DNA from: JAQGLW01 sp035995725 | GTDB taxonomy: Bacteria; Pseudomonadota; Gammaproteobacteria; Burkholderiales; Burkholderiaceae_D | DNA: 60,078 nucleotides | Assembly (NCBI GenBank): GCA_035995725.1 | Contig: DASYKE010000222.1 | Location: 1-60,078 of the forward strand | Direction of reading: 5' to 3' | In this document: positions 17,160 to 24,162 of the stretch, piece by piece | Numbering within the stretch: position 1 is the stretch's first letter | Layout of the letters: each line of letters begins with the position of its first letter | Translations under genes and position numbers: made by a program | Notes under the pieces: model-generated | What the model was told of the DNA's origin: nothing | The model's input: only the letters and a program-made list of their open reading frames with translations | Databases searched by the model: none

Positions 17160-17308
17160 GATGGGAAAACATGAGACTCGAAGCTATTAATCTTCAGCCG
17201 ATGGGCGATCTAACATGGGAGCGGCGACGCTCGGCGGTTGTTAACGATTTGAGATGGGGAAACATGAAACTCGACACTATTAGCCTTCAGCAGGCCGGCG
17301 ATCAAACT
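17122..17308 (+). repeat. Imperfect 93-bp tandem duplication across the permease/ATPase junction
   Basis: The segment from about 17122 to 17214 is repeated from 17215 to about 17308. Each copy carries the last codons of the permease (GCGACGCTC...TTGTTAAC...TTTGAG), a GATGGG-AAAC leader and an ATG followed by a related 15-codon stretch (MRLEAINLQPMGDLT, then MKLDTISLQQAGDQT). The two copies differ at roughly one base in five, so the event is not recent. The period is a multiple of three, and the two ATG codons (17171 and 17264) are in frame. Confidence 0.85.
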
Positions 17309-18157
17309 GCGCGCACCGTTCCCCAGTCCCCCTTCCTTGCCGAATCAGAGCCAAAGGGCATGCCGGCGCAATCCGCCAGAGCAGCACGGCCGGTGCTGCC
17401 CGCGATATGTCTGCAAAACGTGGATGTCACCTTCAGCACGGAAGCGGGGCCTGTAAAAGCGCTGTCCGGCGTCAATTTGACCGTAAAGAAAGAAGAGTTC
17501 GTGTCGATTGTCGGACCTTCCGGTTGCGGAAAATCGACCATTCTGCGAATTGCGTCGAGTTTGATACACCCGTCATCAGGCGAGGTGACGGTGCTTGGAT
17601 CCGATGCGGAGGAAGCAAGGCTTAATCACAGCTTCGGTTTCGTGTTTCAGAGCAGCGTGATGCTGCCGTGGCTTACGGCATTGGAAAACGTGCAACTGCC
17701 TCTGGACGTAATCGGAACGTCATCGGGAAAGGCGCCGATTACTCCGACCAGGCTGCTGGAAATGGTTGGATTGAAAGGCTATGAGAATCTCTATCCGAGG
17801 CAACTGTCAGGCGGCATGCGCCAGCGTGTCGCAATTGCACGCGCGCTCTCCTTCAATCCGCCGGTTTTGCTGATGGATGAACCTTTCGCCGCGGTGGATG
17901 CGCTGACGCGGCAGAAGCTGCACACCTTATTAATGGAAATCTGGAACAACGCACGGAAGACGGTTCTATTCATTACGCACGATGTGTACGAGGCGGTGAT
18001 GCTGAGCGATCGCGTACTCGTGATGTCGCGCTCGCCTGGCCGTATTGCCGCGGAAATTCCGATTACTCTTCCTCGCCCGCGCAATCAGGCTATCAAGAAC
18101 GACCCGGAATATCAGCGTTTATGTGCGCAGATACTTGACTTGCTGATGCAAGAATAG
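17171..18157 (+). CDS. ABC importer ATPase, SsuB/TauB type
   Basis: A nucleotide-binding subunit of 328 residues if started at ATG 17171 or 297 from ATG 17264; both starts lie in the duplicated leader and have the same weak ribosome binding site. After a variable N-terminal region of 50-80 residues the core is complete: Walker A GPSGCGKST, Q-loop FVFQSS, signature LSGGMRQRVAIARAL, Walker B VLLMDEPFAAVD and switch His in FITHD. It closes the operon with the binding protein and permease and powers uptake. The N-terminal extension before ICLQNVDVTFS is longer than usual for SsuB-like proteins, partly because of the duplication. Confidence 0.88.
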   Translation: MRLEAINLQPMGDLTWERRRSAVVNDLRWGNMKLDTISLQQAGDQTARTVPQSPFLAESEPKGMPAQSARAARPVLPAICLQNVDVTFSTEAGPVKALSGVNLTVKKEEFVSIVGPSGCGKSTILRIASSLIHPSSGEVTVLGSDAEEARLNHSFGFVFQSSVMLPWLTALENVQLPLDVIGTSSGKAPITPTRLLEMVGLKGYENLYPRQLSGGMRQRVAIARALSFNPPVLLMDEPFAAVDALTRQKLHTLLMEIWNNARKTVLFITHDVYEAVMLSDRVLVMSRSPGRIAAEIPITLPRPRNQAIKNDPEYQRLCAQILDLLMQE

Positions 18158-18163
18158 AATATC

Positions 18164-18229
18164 GGCCGGCCATCCGGCCAGGTTGGAAATCCGATGGCAT
18201 GACGAATGCGCATCCGCAGCCTGATGCGC
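18164..18229. terminator. Two hairpins between the convergent ABC and reductase genes
   Basis: GGCCGG-CCAT-CCGGCC (18164-18179) and GCGCATC-N8-GATGCGC (18208-18229) are perfect inverted repeats in the 81-bp gap between convergent genes. Neither has a T tract of the usual length. The second could act on either transcript. Confidence 0.4.
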
Positions 18230-18238
18230 CAGACTCAT

Positions 18239-19210
18239 TTAAAGGTCCAATACCAGGACATCCGACTGCGCCCGTGAACAGCACGGGACGAAAAGCATAT
18301 TGGCGCGTCGCTCTTCGTCGGTCAGATACCCGTCATTATGCTCGGGTACGCCTTCCAGGATACGCGTGACGCATGTTCCGCAAATGCCCTGTTCGCAGGA
18401 CACGGGAAGAGCGATCCCGGCAGCAAGCAAGGCCTGGGCTGCGGTTTCCCCGGCGGATACGGAAATCCTCTTTCCGGTCGATCTGATTTGGAGGAGAAAA
18501 CTAGAGGCATCGCACCTTCCATTCGCCACGGTGCGGATTCCGGAAAATCGTTCGAAATGAACGGTCTCCGCCGGTTTCCCGAGCTGTTTTGCAAGCGTGG
18601 TGGTCGCGTCAATCAGTGCCGACGGTCCGCAGACGTAGACATGGCTTTCACGCGGAACCGATCCGATTGTCGCTGCAAGGTCGAGCCTGCCTGTTTCAGA
18701 TTTCTCGCTGAAATGAAAATGGACGCGCGAAGCGAATGGGGTATCTTGCAGATAAGATCGAAAGGCCATGCGCTGCCGGGAACGTGCTGCATAGTGCAAC
18801 TCGAATGGTTTTCCCTCCGACCATAGCTGAAGTGCCATGCTGACGATCGGAGTAATCCCGATGCCGCCGGCTATGAGCAGCGATGGCATTGTCGTCTCTT
18901 TGAGCTTAAAGTGATTTTTCGGGCTGCTCACCGGCACAAGTTGGCCGACTTGAAATTCATCGCATAGCGTCCGGCTGGCGCCACGGCCGGATTGTTCGCG
19001 CTGAACGGCGATCACGTATCGCGAATCATCCGAAGGCGAACCGGCCAGAGAGTAATGACGAATATTGTCGCCGATCCTCATCTCGACATGAGACCCTGCC
19101 GCGAACGGAGGCAGTTTCCGTCCGGTGCGATCCATAAGTTCGAAAATGAAAATGTTCTCGGCCTCTTCATGCTTCTCTGCGATTTTTAGTTCAAACCAGT
19201 CGTTTGCCAT
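18239..19210 (-). CDS. Rieske oxygenase reductase (phthalate dioxygenase reductase / VanB type)
   Basis: A 323-residue class IA reductase. The FMN domain includes HYSLAGSPSD near 52-61, the NAD domain AGGIGITPIVSMA near 113-125 and VYVCGPSALID near 190-200, and the C-terminal plant-type ferredoxin domain has CEQGICGTC plus a later Cys (FVPCCSRA). It takes electrons from NADH and delivers them through its own 2Fe-2S cluster to a Rieske oxygenase. It is the only such reductase in the window and lies divergent from two oxygenase alpha subunits, so it very likely serves both. ATG 19210 is preceded by GAGGAAGC. Its own promoter was not recognised. Confidence 0.9.
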   Translation of the reverse strand: MANDWFELKIAEKHEEAENIFIFELMDRTGRKLPPFAAGSHVEMRIGDNIRHYSLAGSPSDDSRYVIAVQREQSGRGASRTLCDEFQVGQLVPVSSPKNHFKLKETTMPSLLIAGGIGITPIVSMALQLWSEGKPFELHYAARSRQRMAFRSYLQDTPFASRVHFHFSEKSETGRLDLAATIGSVPRESHVYVCGPSALIDATTTLAKQLGKPAETVHFERFSGIRTVANGRCDASSFLLQIRSTGKRISVSAGETAAQALLAAGIALPVSCEQGICGTCVTRILEGVPEHNDGYLTDEERRANMLFVPCCSRAQSDVLVLDL

Positions 19211-19467
19211 GCTTCCTCATTTCTTTCCTGTCACTCCGCCGGGTTGGCCACTTCGGTCATGAGAACTTCCCGGCGACGCCGGATGACTATTAAAGCCAGC
19301 CGATGAAACCAGCCCTGCCAGCGAACTAGCAAGTTCCATGCGTGGGAAAGGCAATGAACCAACATGCGCCCCGACCCTCTCTCGGGACGGTATGCGCAGG
19401 GATGCAATCAAGCGGGAACGGAAGTCAATCATCAACGCTTCGAAAAAATCGAGATTGTCTGTACCGG

Positions 19468-19484
19468 TGCAAAGTCGCGGTGCA
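19468..19484. promoter_or_regulatory. NtrC-type binding site candidate
   Basis: TGCAAAGTCGCGGTGCA fits the NtrC consensus TGCAC-N7-GTGCA at nine of the ten defined positions. Its centre is about 180 bp upstream of the -12 element of the sigma-54 promoter at 19644-19659, a normal enhancer distance. Confidence 0.5.
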
Positions 19485-19491
19485 TTCATGA

Positions 19492-19505
19492 AAATTTCGA
19501 TATTT
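19492..19505. promoter_or_regulatory. Copy of the AAATTTCG palindrome
   Basis: AAATTTCGATATTT differs at one position from the perfect palindrome AAATTTCGAAATTT at 14089-14102. It lies between the divergent reductase gene and the Rieske operon, as expected if one regulator controls the whole island. Confidence 0.45.
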
Positions 19506-19643
19506 ATCGGAAGGCGAAATAGTCAACAAAATACCGAATATGTCGAGTCGCCAAGGATGACTTGATGAGGTATCAGGTGAGTCATCGACTGCCTGGGCAG
19601 GAACAAGAAGAATAATTTGAATTGTTGTCCGTCATTGGCCACC

Positions 19644-19659
19644 TGGCATAAGGCTTGCG
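19644..19659 (+). promoter_or_regulatory. Sigma-54 (-24/-12) promoter of the Rieske operon
   Basis: TGGCAT-AAGGC-TTGCG has GG (19645-19646) and GC (19657-19658) separated by 10 bp and matches the consensus except for the last base of each block. The Rieske oxygenase 1 gene starts 95 bp downstream at 19755. Confidence 0.75.
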
Positions 19660-19754
19660 TTAGAGCTTTATGTCTGCGTCGACACCTTTATTCAAGCGAT
19701 GACCATGTGCCGTTGCACGCGAACGATTAATCCAATGCAGTGAGGAGATACATA

Positions 19755-20936
19755 ATGGCTGATCACCCTTTGACACCCGATGCCGGCGCCGCCGTGCCGC
19801 GGCTTGGCGTTCGCAACTACTGGTATCCGGCTCTGGCGGCTTGGCGGCTTGGGCGGCGCCCGAAGGCAGTCAAGCTGTTGAACGAGGAAATTGTGCTGTT
19901 TCGCGACGGCGGGAAAATTCATGCGCTTCATGACCGCTGCCCTCATCGCGGTGCAAAACTCTCGCTCGGGAAATGCCTCTATCCCGGATCGGGAACGATC
20001 AGCTGTGCGTACCATGGCTGGACATTCAATGGGGATACGGGACGCTGCATTGCAAAGCTGATGGAAGGACCGGATGCACCTATTCCGTCGAAAGCCTTGG
20101 TCAAATCGTACCCTGTTCGTGAATGCGCAGGCGTTATCTGGGTATTCGTCGGAGAGATGGATCCGGTCCCCCTGGAAGAAGATCTGCCCGAGTATCTTTG
20201 GAATCAGAAAGAGTGGCACTCGATATCGAATTGGCGTACTTATCATTGCAACTGGCGACTGTTGATCGACAACTTGTCTCACGATCAGCATGCGCCTTAT
20301 CTTCATCGTACGTCGCCGGAGCTTCTCTTTCAACCGATATTCAAGCACGCCACCCGCAATTCAACCGCGGTGCTCGACGATGGAAAGGGGCTGGGACATG
20401 TCGCCCACGATGGAATTACATCTGCCGATTATCCGGGCCTGGGCCACTTTCCGCCGCCGCAAGAGTGGTATCGCGTGATGAAGCCGACCGGTCGCGGAAA
20501 AGAACTGGATCCTTCCAGCTCGCCGGCAGCGGCCAAGTACGGCATCAAGTTCAGGCACATGACGCGACTGCCGAGTGTGGCGCTGATAGGCCGGCCCAGC
20601 GGCGATTTCTTCACCTGTCGTTGGGTAACGCCGATCGATGAGAACGTCACCGTTCTGTACAGCTTTAACCTGTTCCGCCGTCGCGGATGGCTGCGCGTTC
20701 TTGCAGATCGGGTCTTGTGGTTTTTCTGGATGTCATGGGCGCATGACTGGCTGTTCTCCGATCAGGACAAGCGAGTCGTCGAATCGATCAAGCCCGGTCC
20801 CGAACTGCTCTCCCGAACTGATATAGGCGTGACGGCATGGCGGCGATTCACGATCAAAAATGCACGTCGACCGCCGGATGCGGAAGAGTCGGACATTTCT
20901 GCATCGGAGGAGAAGATTGTCGAGACCAAGGGTTGA
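19755..20936 (+). CDS. Rieske non-heme iron oxygenase, alpha subunit (copy 1), unusual bridging position
   Basis: A 393-residue oxygenase of the phthalate/vanillate-demethylase type without a beta subunit. The Rieske cluster is bound by Cys62/His64 (CPHRG) and Cys84/His87 (CAYHGW). The mononuclear iron has His179 and His184 (DQHAPYLH) and a probable Asp in SDQDKRVVES. The Asp that normally sits three residues before the first iron His, bridging to the neighbouring subunit's Rieske His, is His176 here; an Asp follows at 177. Start ATG 19755 has GAGGAG upstream. It is the first gene of the operon with binding protein 2, Rieske oxygenase 2 and globin. The reaction may be hydroxylation or O-/N-demethylation; the substrate is unknown. 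Confidence 0.88.
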   Translation: MADHPLTPDAGAAVPRLGVRNYWYPALAAWRLGRRPKAVKLLNEEIVLFRDGGKIHALHDRCPHRGAKLSLGKCLYPGSGTISCAYHGWTFNGDTGRCIAKLMEGPDAPIPSKALVKSYPVRECAGVIWVFVGEMDPVPLEEDLPEYLWNQKEWHSISNWRTYHCNWRLLIDNLSHDQHAPYLHRTSPELLFQPIFKHATRNSTAVLDDGKGLGHVAHDGITSADYPGLGHFPPPQEWYRVMKPTGRGKELDPSSSPAAAKYGIKFRHMTRLPSVALIGRPSGDFFTCRWVTPIDENVTVLYSFNLFRRRGWLRVLADRVLWFFWMSWAHDWLFSDQDKRVVESIKPGPELLSRTDIGVTAWRRFTIKNARRPPDAEESDISASEEKIVETKG

Positions 20937-21022
20937 CCGTGATTTCTGTTTTTCCATGGTATCGACCAGGAAAAATCATTCAGAGCCTGGTTGCGCATCG
21001 CTTCACATTGAAAGGGTACGTC

Positions 21023-21994
21023 ATGTCACGAATCAAACATTTGGCAATTGCCGCTCTTGTCTTGACTGGCATCGGAGCGCCGGCGGCTGCGGCACCGGCA
21101 TTGGAACGGGTAATCATGAGGCTCAACTTCGTCCCGGGCGTGGAACATTCATTTTTATACCTCGGCAAGGAGAAAGGCTGGTATGCCGAAGCCGGAATCG
21201 ATCTGGAAGTGTTGCCGGGTCAGGGATCCACTGTTGCGGTTAAGAATGTAGGAAACGGGGAAGAGCAATTCGCGATTGCCGATACGGCCTCGGTTGCGCG
21301 TGGTTGGGAGGTCGGTGTTCCGCTGGTTTACACGGCAATGCTGCTCAAGGACACCCCGGCTGCAATTTACTCGTTGAAGTCGAAAGGCATTGAAAGTATC
21401 GGCGACCTGTGCGGCAAGCGGGTCGGGGTGAACATCAAAAGTACAACTGCCGAACAGTATCGCGCGATGCTCCGGCTCGCCAATCTGAAGAATTGCAAGA
21501 TCGATGAGGTGCCGATCAGCTCGGGGGGAACCAAGGAAGTATTGAGCGGTGCAGTCGACGCGGCCGTGAACTTCGTCTATACCGACGCGCTGCAAGTAAA
21601 GACCAGTTCAGGCCAGGTCAATACTATCCTGGCGAAGGACTATTTCAAGCTGTTCGGCCTCGGAATCATCACGAACAAAAAATTAATCGAAAAAAATCCC
21701 GAGCTTGTCGACAGATTCATGAAGGTGACGATGAAGAGCCTGCGATATGCCCTGGGGCGGAAGGATGAAGCGATGGCGACGTTTCTTAAGATATCGCCCA
21801 GTGCAAATGTTGCCTATGAGGGGGCGAAATTCGACATGTTCAGGCAGCTTTTGCTGACGGACGATCCGACTGGAAATTCAGTCGGCAAGCAAACAAAGCC
21901 GGGGTGGGATGCGACGCTCAAGACGCTCTATGACCTGGGCATTGTCAAGTCCGTGCTCGACTCGGAAGGAAGATTCATCCCACTGAAAAATTGA
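21023..21994 (+). CDS. ABC importer periplasmic binding protein, NMT1/THI5/SsuA type (copy 2)
   Basis: A 323-residue exported protein, clearly paralogous to the one at 15401-16381: shared stretches include YLGKEKGWYAEAGIDLE, SVARGWEVGVP and DLCGKRVGVN. The signal peptide (MSRIKHLAIAALVLTGIGAP, cleavage after AAA near 25) is intact. ATG 21023 follows AAAGGG at 21011-21015. It lies between the two Rieske genes with no permease or ATPase of its own, so it probably docks on the transporter encoded 4-6 kb upstream, or on a distant one. Position suggests it binds the substrate of the Rieske oxygenases. Confidence 0.87.
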   Translation: MSRIKHLAIAALVLTGIGAPAAAAPALERVIMRLNFVPGVEHSFLYLGKEKGWYAEAGIDLEVLPGQGSTVAVKNVGNGEEQFAIADTASVARGWEVGVPLVYTAMLLKDTPAAIYSLKSKGIESIGDLCGKRVGVNIKSTTAEQYRAMLRLANLKNCKIDEVPISSGGTKEVLSGAVDAAVNFVYTDALQVKTSSGQVNTILAKDYFKLFGLGIITNKKLIEKNPELVDRFMKVTMKSLRYALGRKDEAMATFLKISPSANVAYEGAKFDMFRQLLLTDDPTGNSVGKQTKPGWDATLKTLYDLGIVKSVLDSEGRFIPLKN

Positions 21995-22058
21995 CCGTGC
22001 AACGGTGAAGTCGATGCATGTTTAACGCAAAACCAGCACAAGAAAGGAAATATTGATA

Positions 22059-23291
22059 ATGCAAAGATCCAAAGTCAGTCCCGACCTGGAGGCGATTTTC
22101 AGAAAGCTGAATACGCTCGAAGCGAAAGACGGAAAGGCTCCCACACTTCCTCCGGAATGCTATACCTCGCCAGAGTTTTTCGAATTCGAGCGTATCGCGG
22201 TGTTCGGCCGATCGTGGATCTGCGTCGGACGCGAGGAACAGATTCCCAAGCCGGGCGACTATCTCGCTTCCAACGTCGCCGGCGAGCCGCTGTTGATCGT
22301 TCGCACGGAGGAAGGGGTGGTACATGCAATGAGCGCCGTATGCCAGCATCGCGGCCAGGTACTGACATTCCAGTCAGGTTCTGCGGCGCGTTCATTCCGC
22401 TGCCCGCTGCATCACTGGACTTATGACCTCAAAGGAAATCTGCTGGGTGCGCCGCATATGGGTAGTCCGGAAGATCTGGCCTGCCTGCGCAAAAACACAA
22501 AGCTTCCCACGGTCAAGCTGGAACTGTGGCACGGATTCATCTTTGTCAATCTTGACCCGGATGCATTGCCTCTTGCGCCCAGTCTGGCAAAGATCGAACC
22601 ATTCTGGGATGGTTACCGTGATGCAGATCTGGTGGCCGTACCACCCGTCCCGGCCGACAATTCGCTTCCATGGAACTGGAAGATCCATGTCGAGAACTTT
22701 ACGGATGCTTATCATCCGGGATTTGTTCACAAGGGTACCCACGATATTGCGCCCAGCATACATCCGGATGGCGGGGTGAAATTTACTCCGATGAATGCCG
22801 GAGACAATGCGATCATCCGTACGGTACCGCTGCTCAAGAGAGACAGCGGCATGATGCGCGATGGGTGGGGCGAGGAGGCGATGTTCCCGCCGATTGAAAC
22901 TCTCTCACTGGACCAAAGGGAGCGTCTTACTTTCGTGCTGATGCCGCCAAGCATGACCCTCGTGTTCGCGCCGGGAGCCGTGGCCTACACCTTGCTGTCG
23001 GCGAATGGCGTCCAATCGACCTTTGCGTCGAGCGACCGCGTCACTGGCGGAGGGTGGCTGCTGCCTCGCAGTACAGTGAACAGATCTGATTTCGCAGAAC
23101 GGGCGGCAACCGTCCGAGAAGGCGCGAGCAAGATTTGGGCGCAGGATGTGCCGGTCAACATCAGCATGCAGAAAGGAAAATCCTCCAAGTTTCAGCCGCC
23201 GGGAAAATACGGCCCGTTGGAGACGACGCTCGTTCAATTCAACTCCTGGTTATTGCGGTCATATCAGGACGCGCTGAAAGCAATTTCCTGA
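22059..23291 (+). CDS. Rieske non-heme iron oxygenase, alpha subunit (copy 2)
   Basis: A 410-residue ring-hydroxylating oxygenase alpha subunit. The Rieske cluster is bound by Cys95/His97 (CQHRG) and Cys115/His118 (CPLHHW; the residue after the last His is His instead of the common Gly). The iron site is canonical: bridging Asp216, His219 and His224 in FTDAYHPGFVH, with a C-terminal Asp in WAQDVPVN. The C-terminal pattern PPGKYGPLETTLVQFNSWL is shared with the alpha-only group that includes carnitine monooxygenase-like enzymes. ATG 22059 has AAAGGA upstream. It is only distantly related to Rieske oxygenase 1 and thus probably catalyses a different step, sharing the reductase at 18239-19210. 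Confidence 0.9.
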   Translation: MQRSKVSPDLEAIFRKLNTLEAKDGKAPTLPPECYTSPEFFEFERIAVFGRSWICVGREEQIPKPGDYLASNVAGEPLLIVRTEEGVVHAMSAVCQHRGQVLTFQSGSAARSFRCPLHHWTYDLKGNLLGAPHMGSPEDLACLRKNTKLPTVKLELWHGFIFVNLDPDALPLAPSLAKIEPFWDGYRDADLVAVPPVPADNSLPWNWKIHVENFTDAYHPGFVHKGTHDIAPSIHPDGGVKFTPMNAGDNAIIRTVPLLKRDSGMMRDGWGEEAMFPPIETLSLDQRERLTFVLMPPSMTLVFAPGAVAYTLLSANGVQSTFASSDRVTGGGWLLPRSTVNRSDFAERAATVREGASKIWAQDVPVNISMQKGKSSKFQPPGKYGPLETTLVQFNSWLLRSYQDALKAIS

Positions 23292-23360
23292 TTTATTGAA
23301 GCGATTGATTACCCGCGAGGGCCGGTCTATTTTTTTTGTTTTCCCATTTGGAGCATACAT

Positions 23361-23774
23361 ATGAATGCGCAGCAGATCAATCTTGTTCAGGAATCATTGA
23401 AAAAAATCATTCCGAATGCAGAGGTGGTGGCAAATCTGTTCTACAAAAAGCTGTTTGAACTCGATCCTGCGTTGAAGCCTTTATTTAAAAGCGATATGCA
23501 GGAACAGGGAAGAAAGCTGATGCAGATGATCGCGACAGCCGTGAACGCCTTGAACAATCTCGACGCGCTGCTGCCTGTTGCGCAGGCGCTTGGCGCGCGC
23601 CATGGTGCATATGGAGTAAAGGATAAAGATTACGACACTGTCGGCGAGGCGTTGCTTTGGACGTTGGCAACCGGCTTGGGGAAGGAATTTACACCTCCCG
23701 TCCGAGAAGCCTGGACGCAAACTTACATGCTGTTGGCCGGCGTAATGAAGGACTCCGCCAAGAGCTCTGCATAA
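23361..23774 (+). CDS. Single-domain bacterial globin (Vitreoscilla hemoglobin / flavohemoglobin-like)
   Basis: A 137-residue globin without a reductase domain. Tyr28 (B10, in NLFYKKLFELDP), Gln49 (probable E7, in EQGRKLMQM) and proximal His81 (F8, in LGARHGAYGV) are in the right order for the Vgb/Hmp family. It is the last gene of the Rieske operon, 69 nt after oxygenase 2. Proteins of this type bind O2 tightly and can also consume NO. Linkage to oxygenases that need O2 suggests local O2 supply or protection of their iron centres; this is inference. No FNR or NsrR site was seen directly upstream, so expression probably follows the sigma-54 promoter. Confidence 0.9.
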   Translation: MNAQQINLVQESLKKIIPNAEVVANLFYKKLFELDPALKPLFKSDMQEQGRKLMQMIATAVNALNNLDALLPVAQALGARHGAYGVKDKDYDTVGEALLWTLATGLGKEFTPPVREAWTQTYMLLAGVMKDSAKSSA

Positions 23775-23843
23775 GGCAGGAATGTTCATATGGCTCCGCT
23801 CCCTGGCGTTTTTGCAGGGCGCAGAGCAGACGAGATTCCAGCA

Positions 23844-24162
23844 TCATAAAGGGCTCCCCCGTTCGAACGCAAAGATCATGCGGAATACTGATATCAGCCG
23901 GTTCGCAGGAATTCTACCCGCCGCAGGAAAAGGCGTTCGATTCGATTCAACCAACAGCCGATAGCCGGCTTCCGTCCAACCGGCACTGCGCGAAATGCAT
24001 ATAAGCAGTTGACTGCCTAGTCTCGATTCAATAGCCTTTATTCTGTAGCTGAGAACAGAACGAGACACGCCAAGCTCGTCGGCCGCTTTTTGTCAAACTT
24101 CCTGCTCTGGCGACGTGAGGAAAAACAATCAGCGAACTTGCATCAAGATTGTTCGCATTGAT
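23844..24162 (-). pseudogene. Decayed LysR-family regulator, DNA-binding part only
   Basis: On the minus strand, the sequence from about 24162 reads NLDASSLIVFPHVARAGSLT then, after a one-base insertion in an A run (about 24089-24093), KAADELGVSRSVLSYRIK and AIESRLGSQLL, ending at a stop at 23844. This is a LysR winged-helix N terminus broken by a frameshift. No in-frame ATG precedes it (ATC at 24162-24160 lies where a start would be). The whole effector-binding domain is missing: after TEAGYRLL the sequence no longer resembles LysR. It lies downstream of the globin gene and upstream of the hydrolase gene, pointing away from the latter. Confidence 0.75.

Larger units (their letters stand above)
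19211..19754. promoter_or_regulatory. Divergent control region of the reductase gene and the Rieske operon
   Basis: About 540 bases. The right half holds an ordered set of signals: an NtrC-type dyad (19468-19484), a copy of the AAATTTCG palindrome (19492-19505) and a sigma-54 promoter (19644-19659). The left half has a 90-codon minus-strand frame (19489-19217) that I regard as chance. Confidence 0.6.

Noticed and set aside
19217..19489. A 90-codon minus-strand frame upstream of the reductase gene
   Set aside because: No ribosome binding site or family resemblance, and it overlaps the cluster of regulatory sites.
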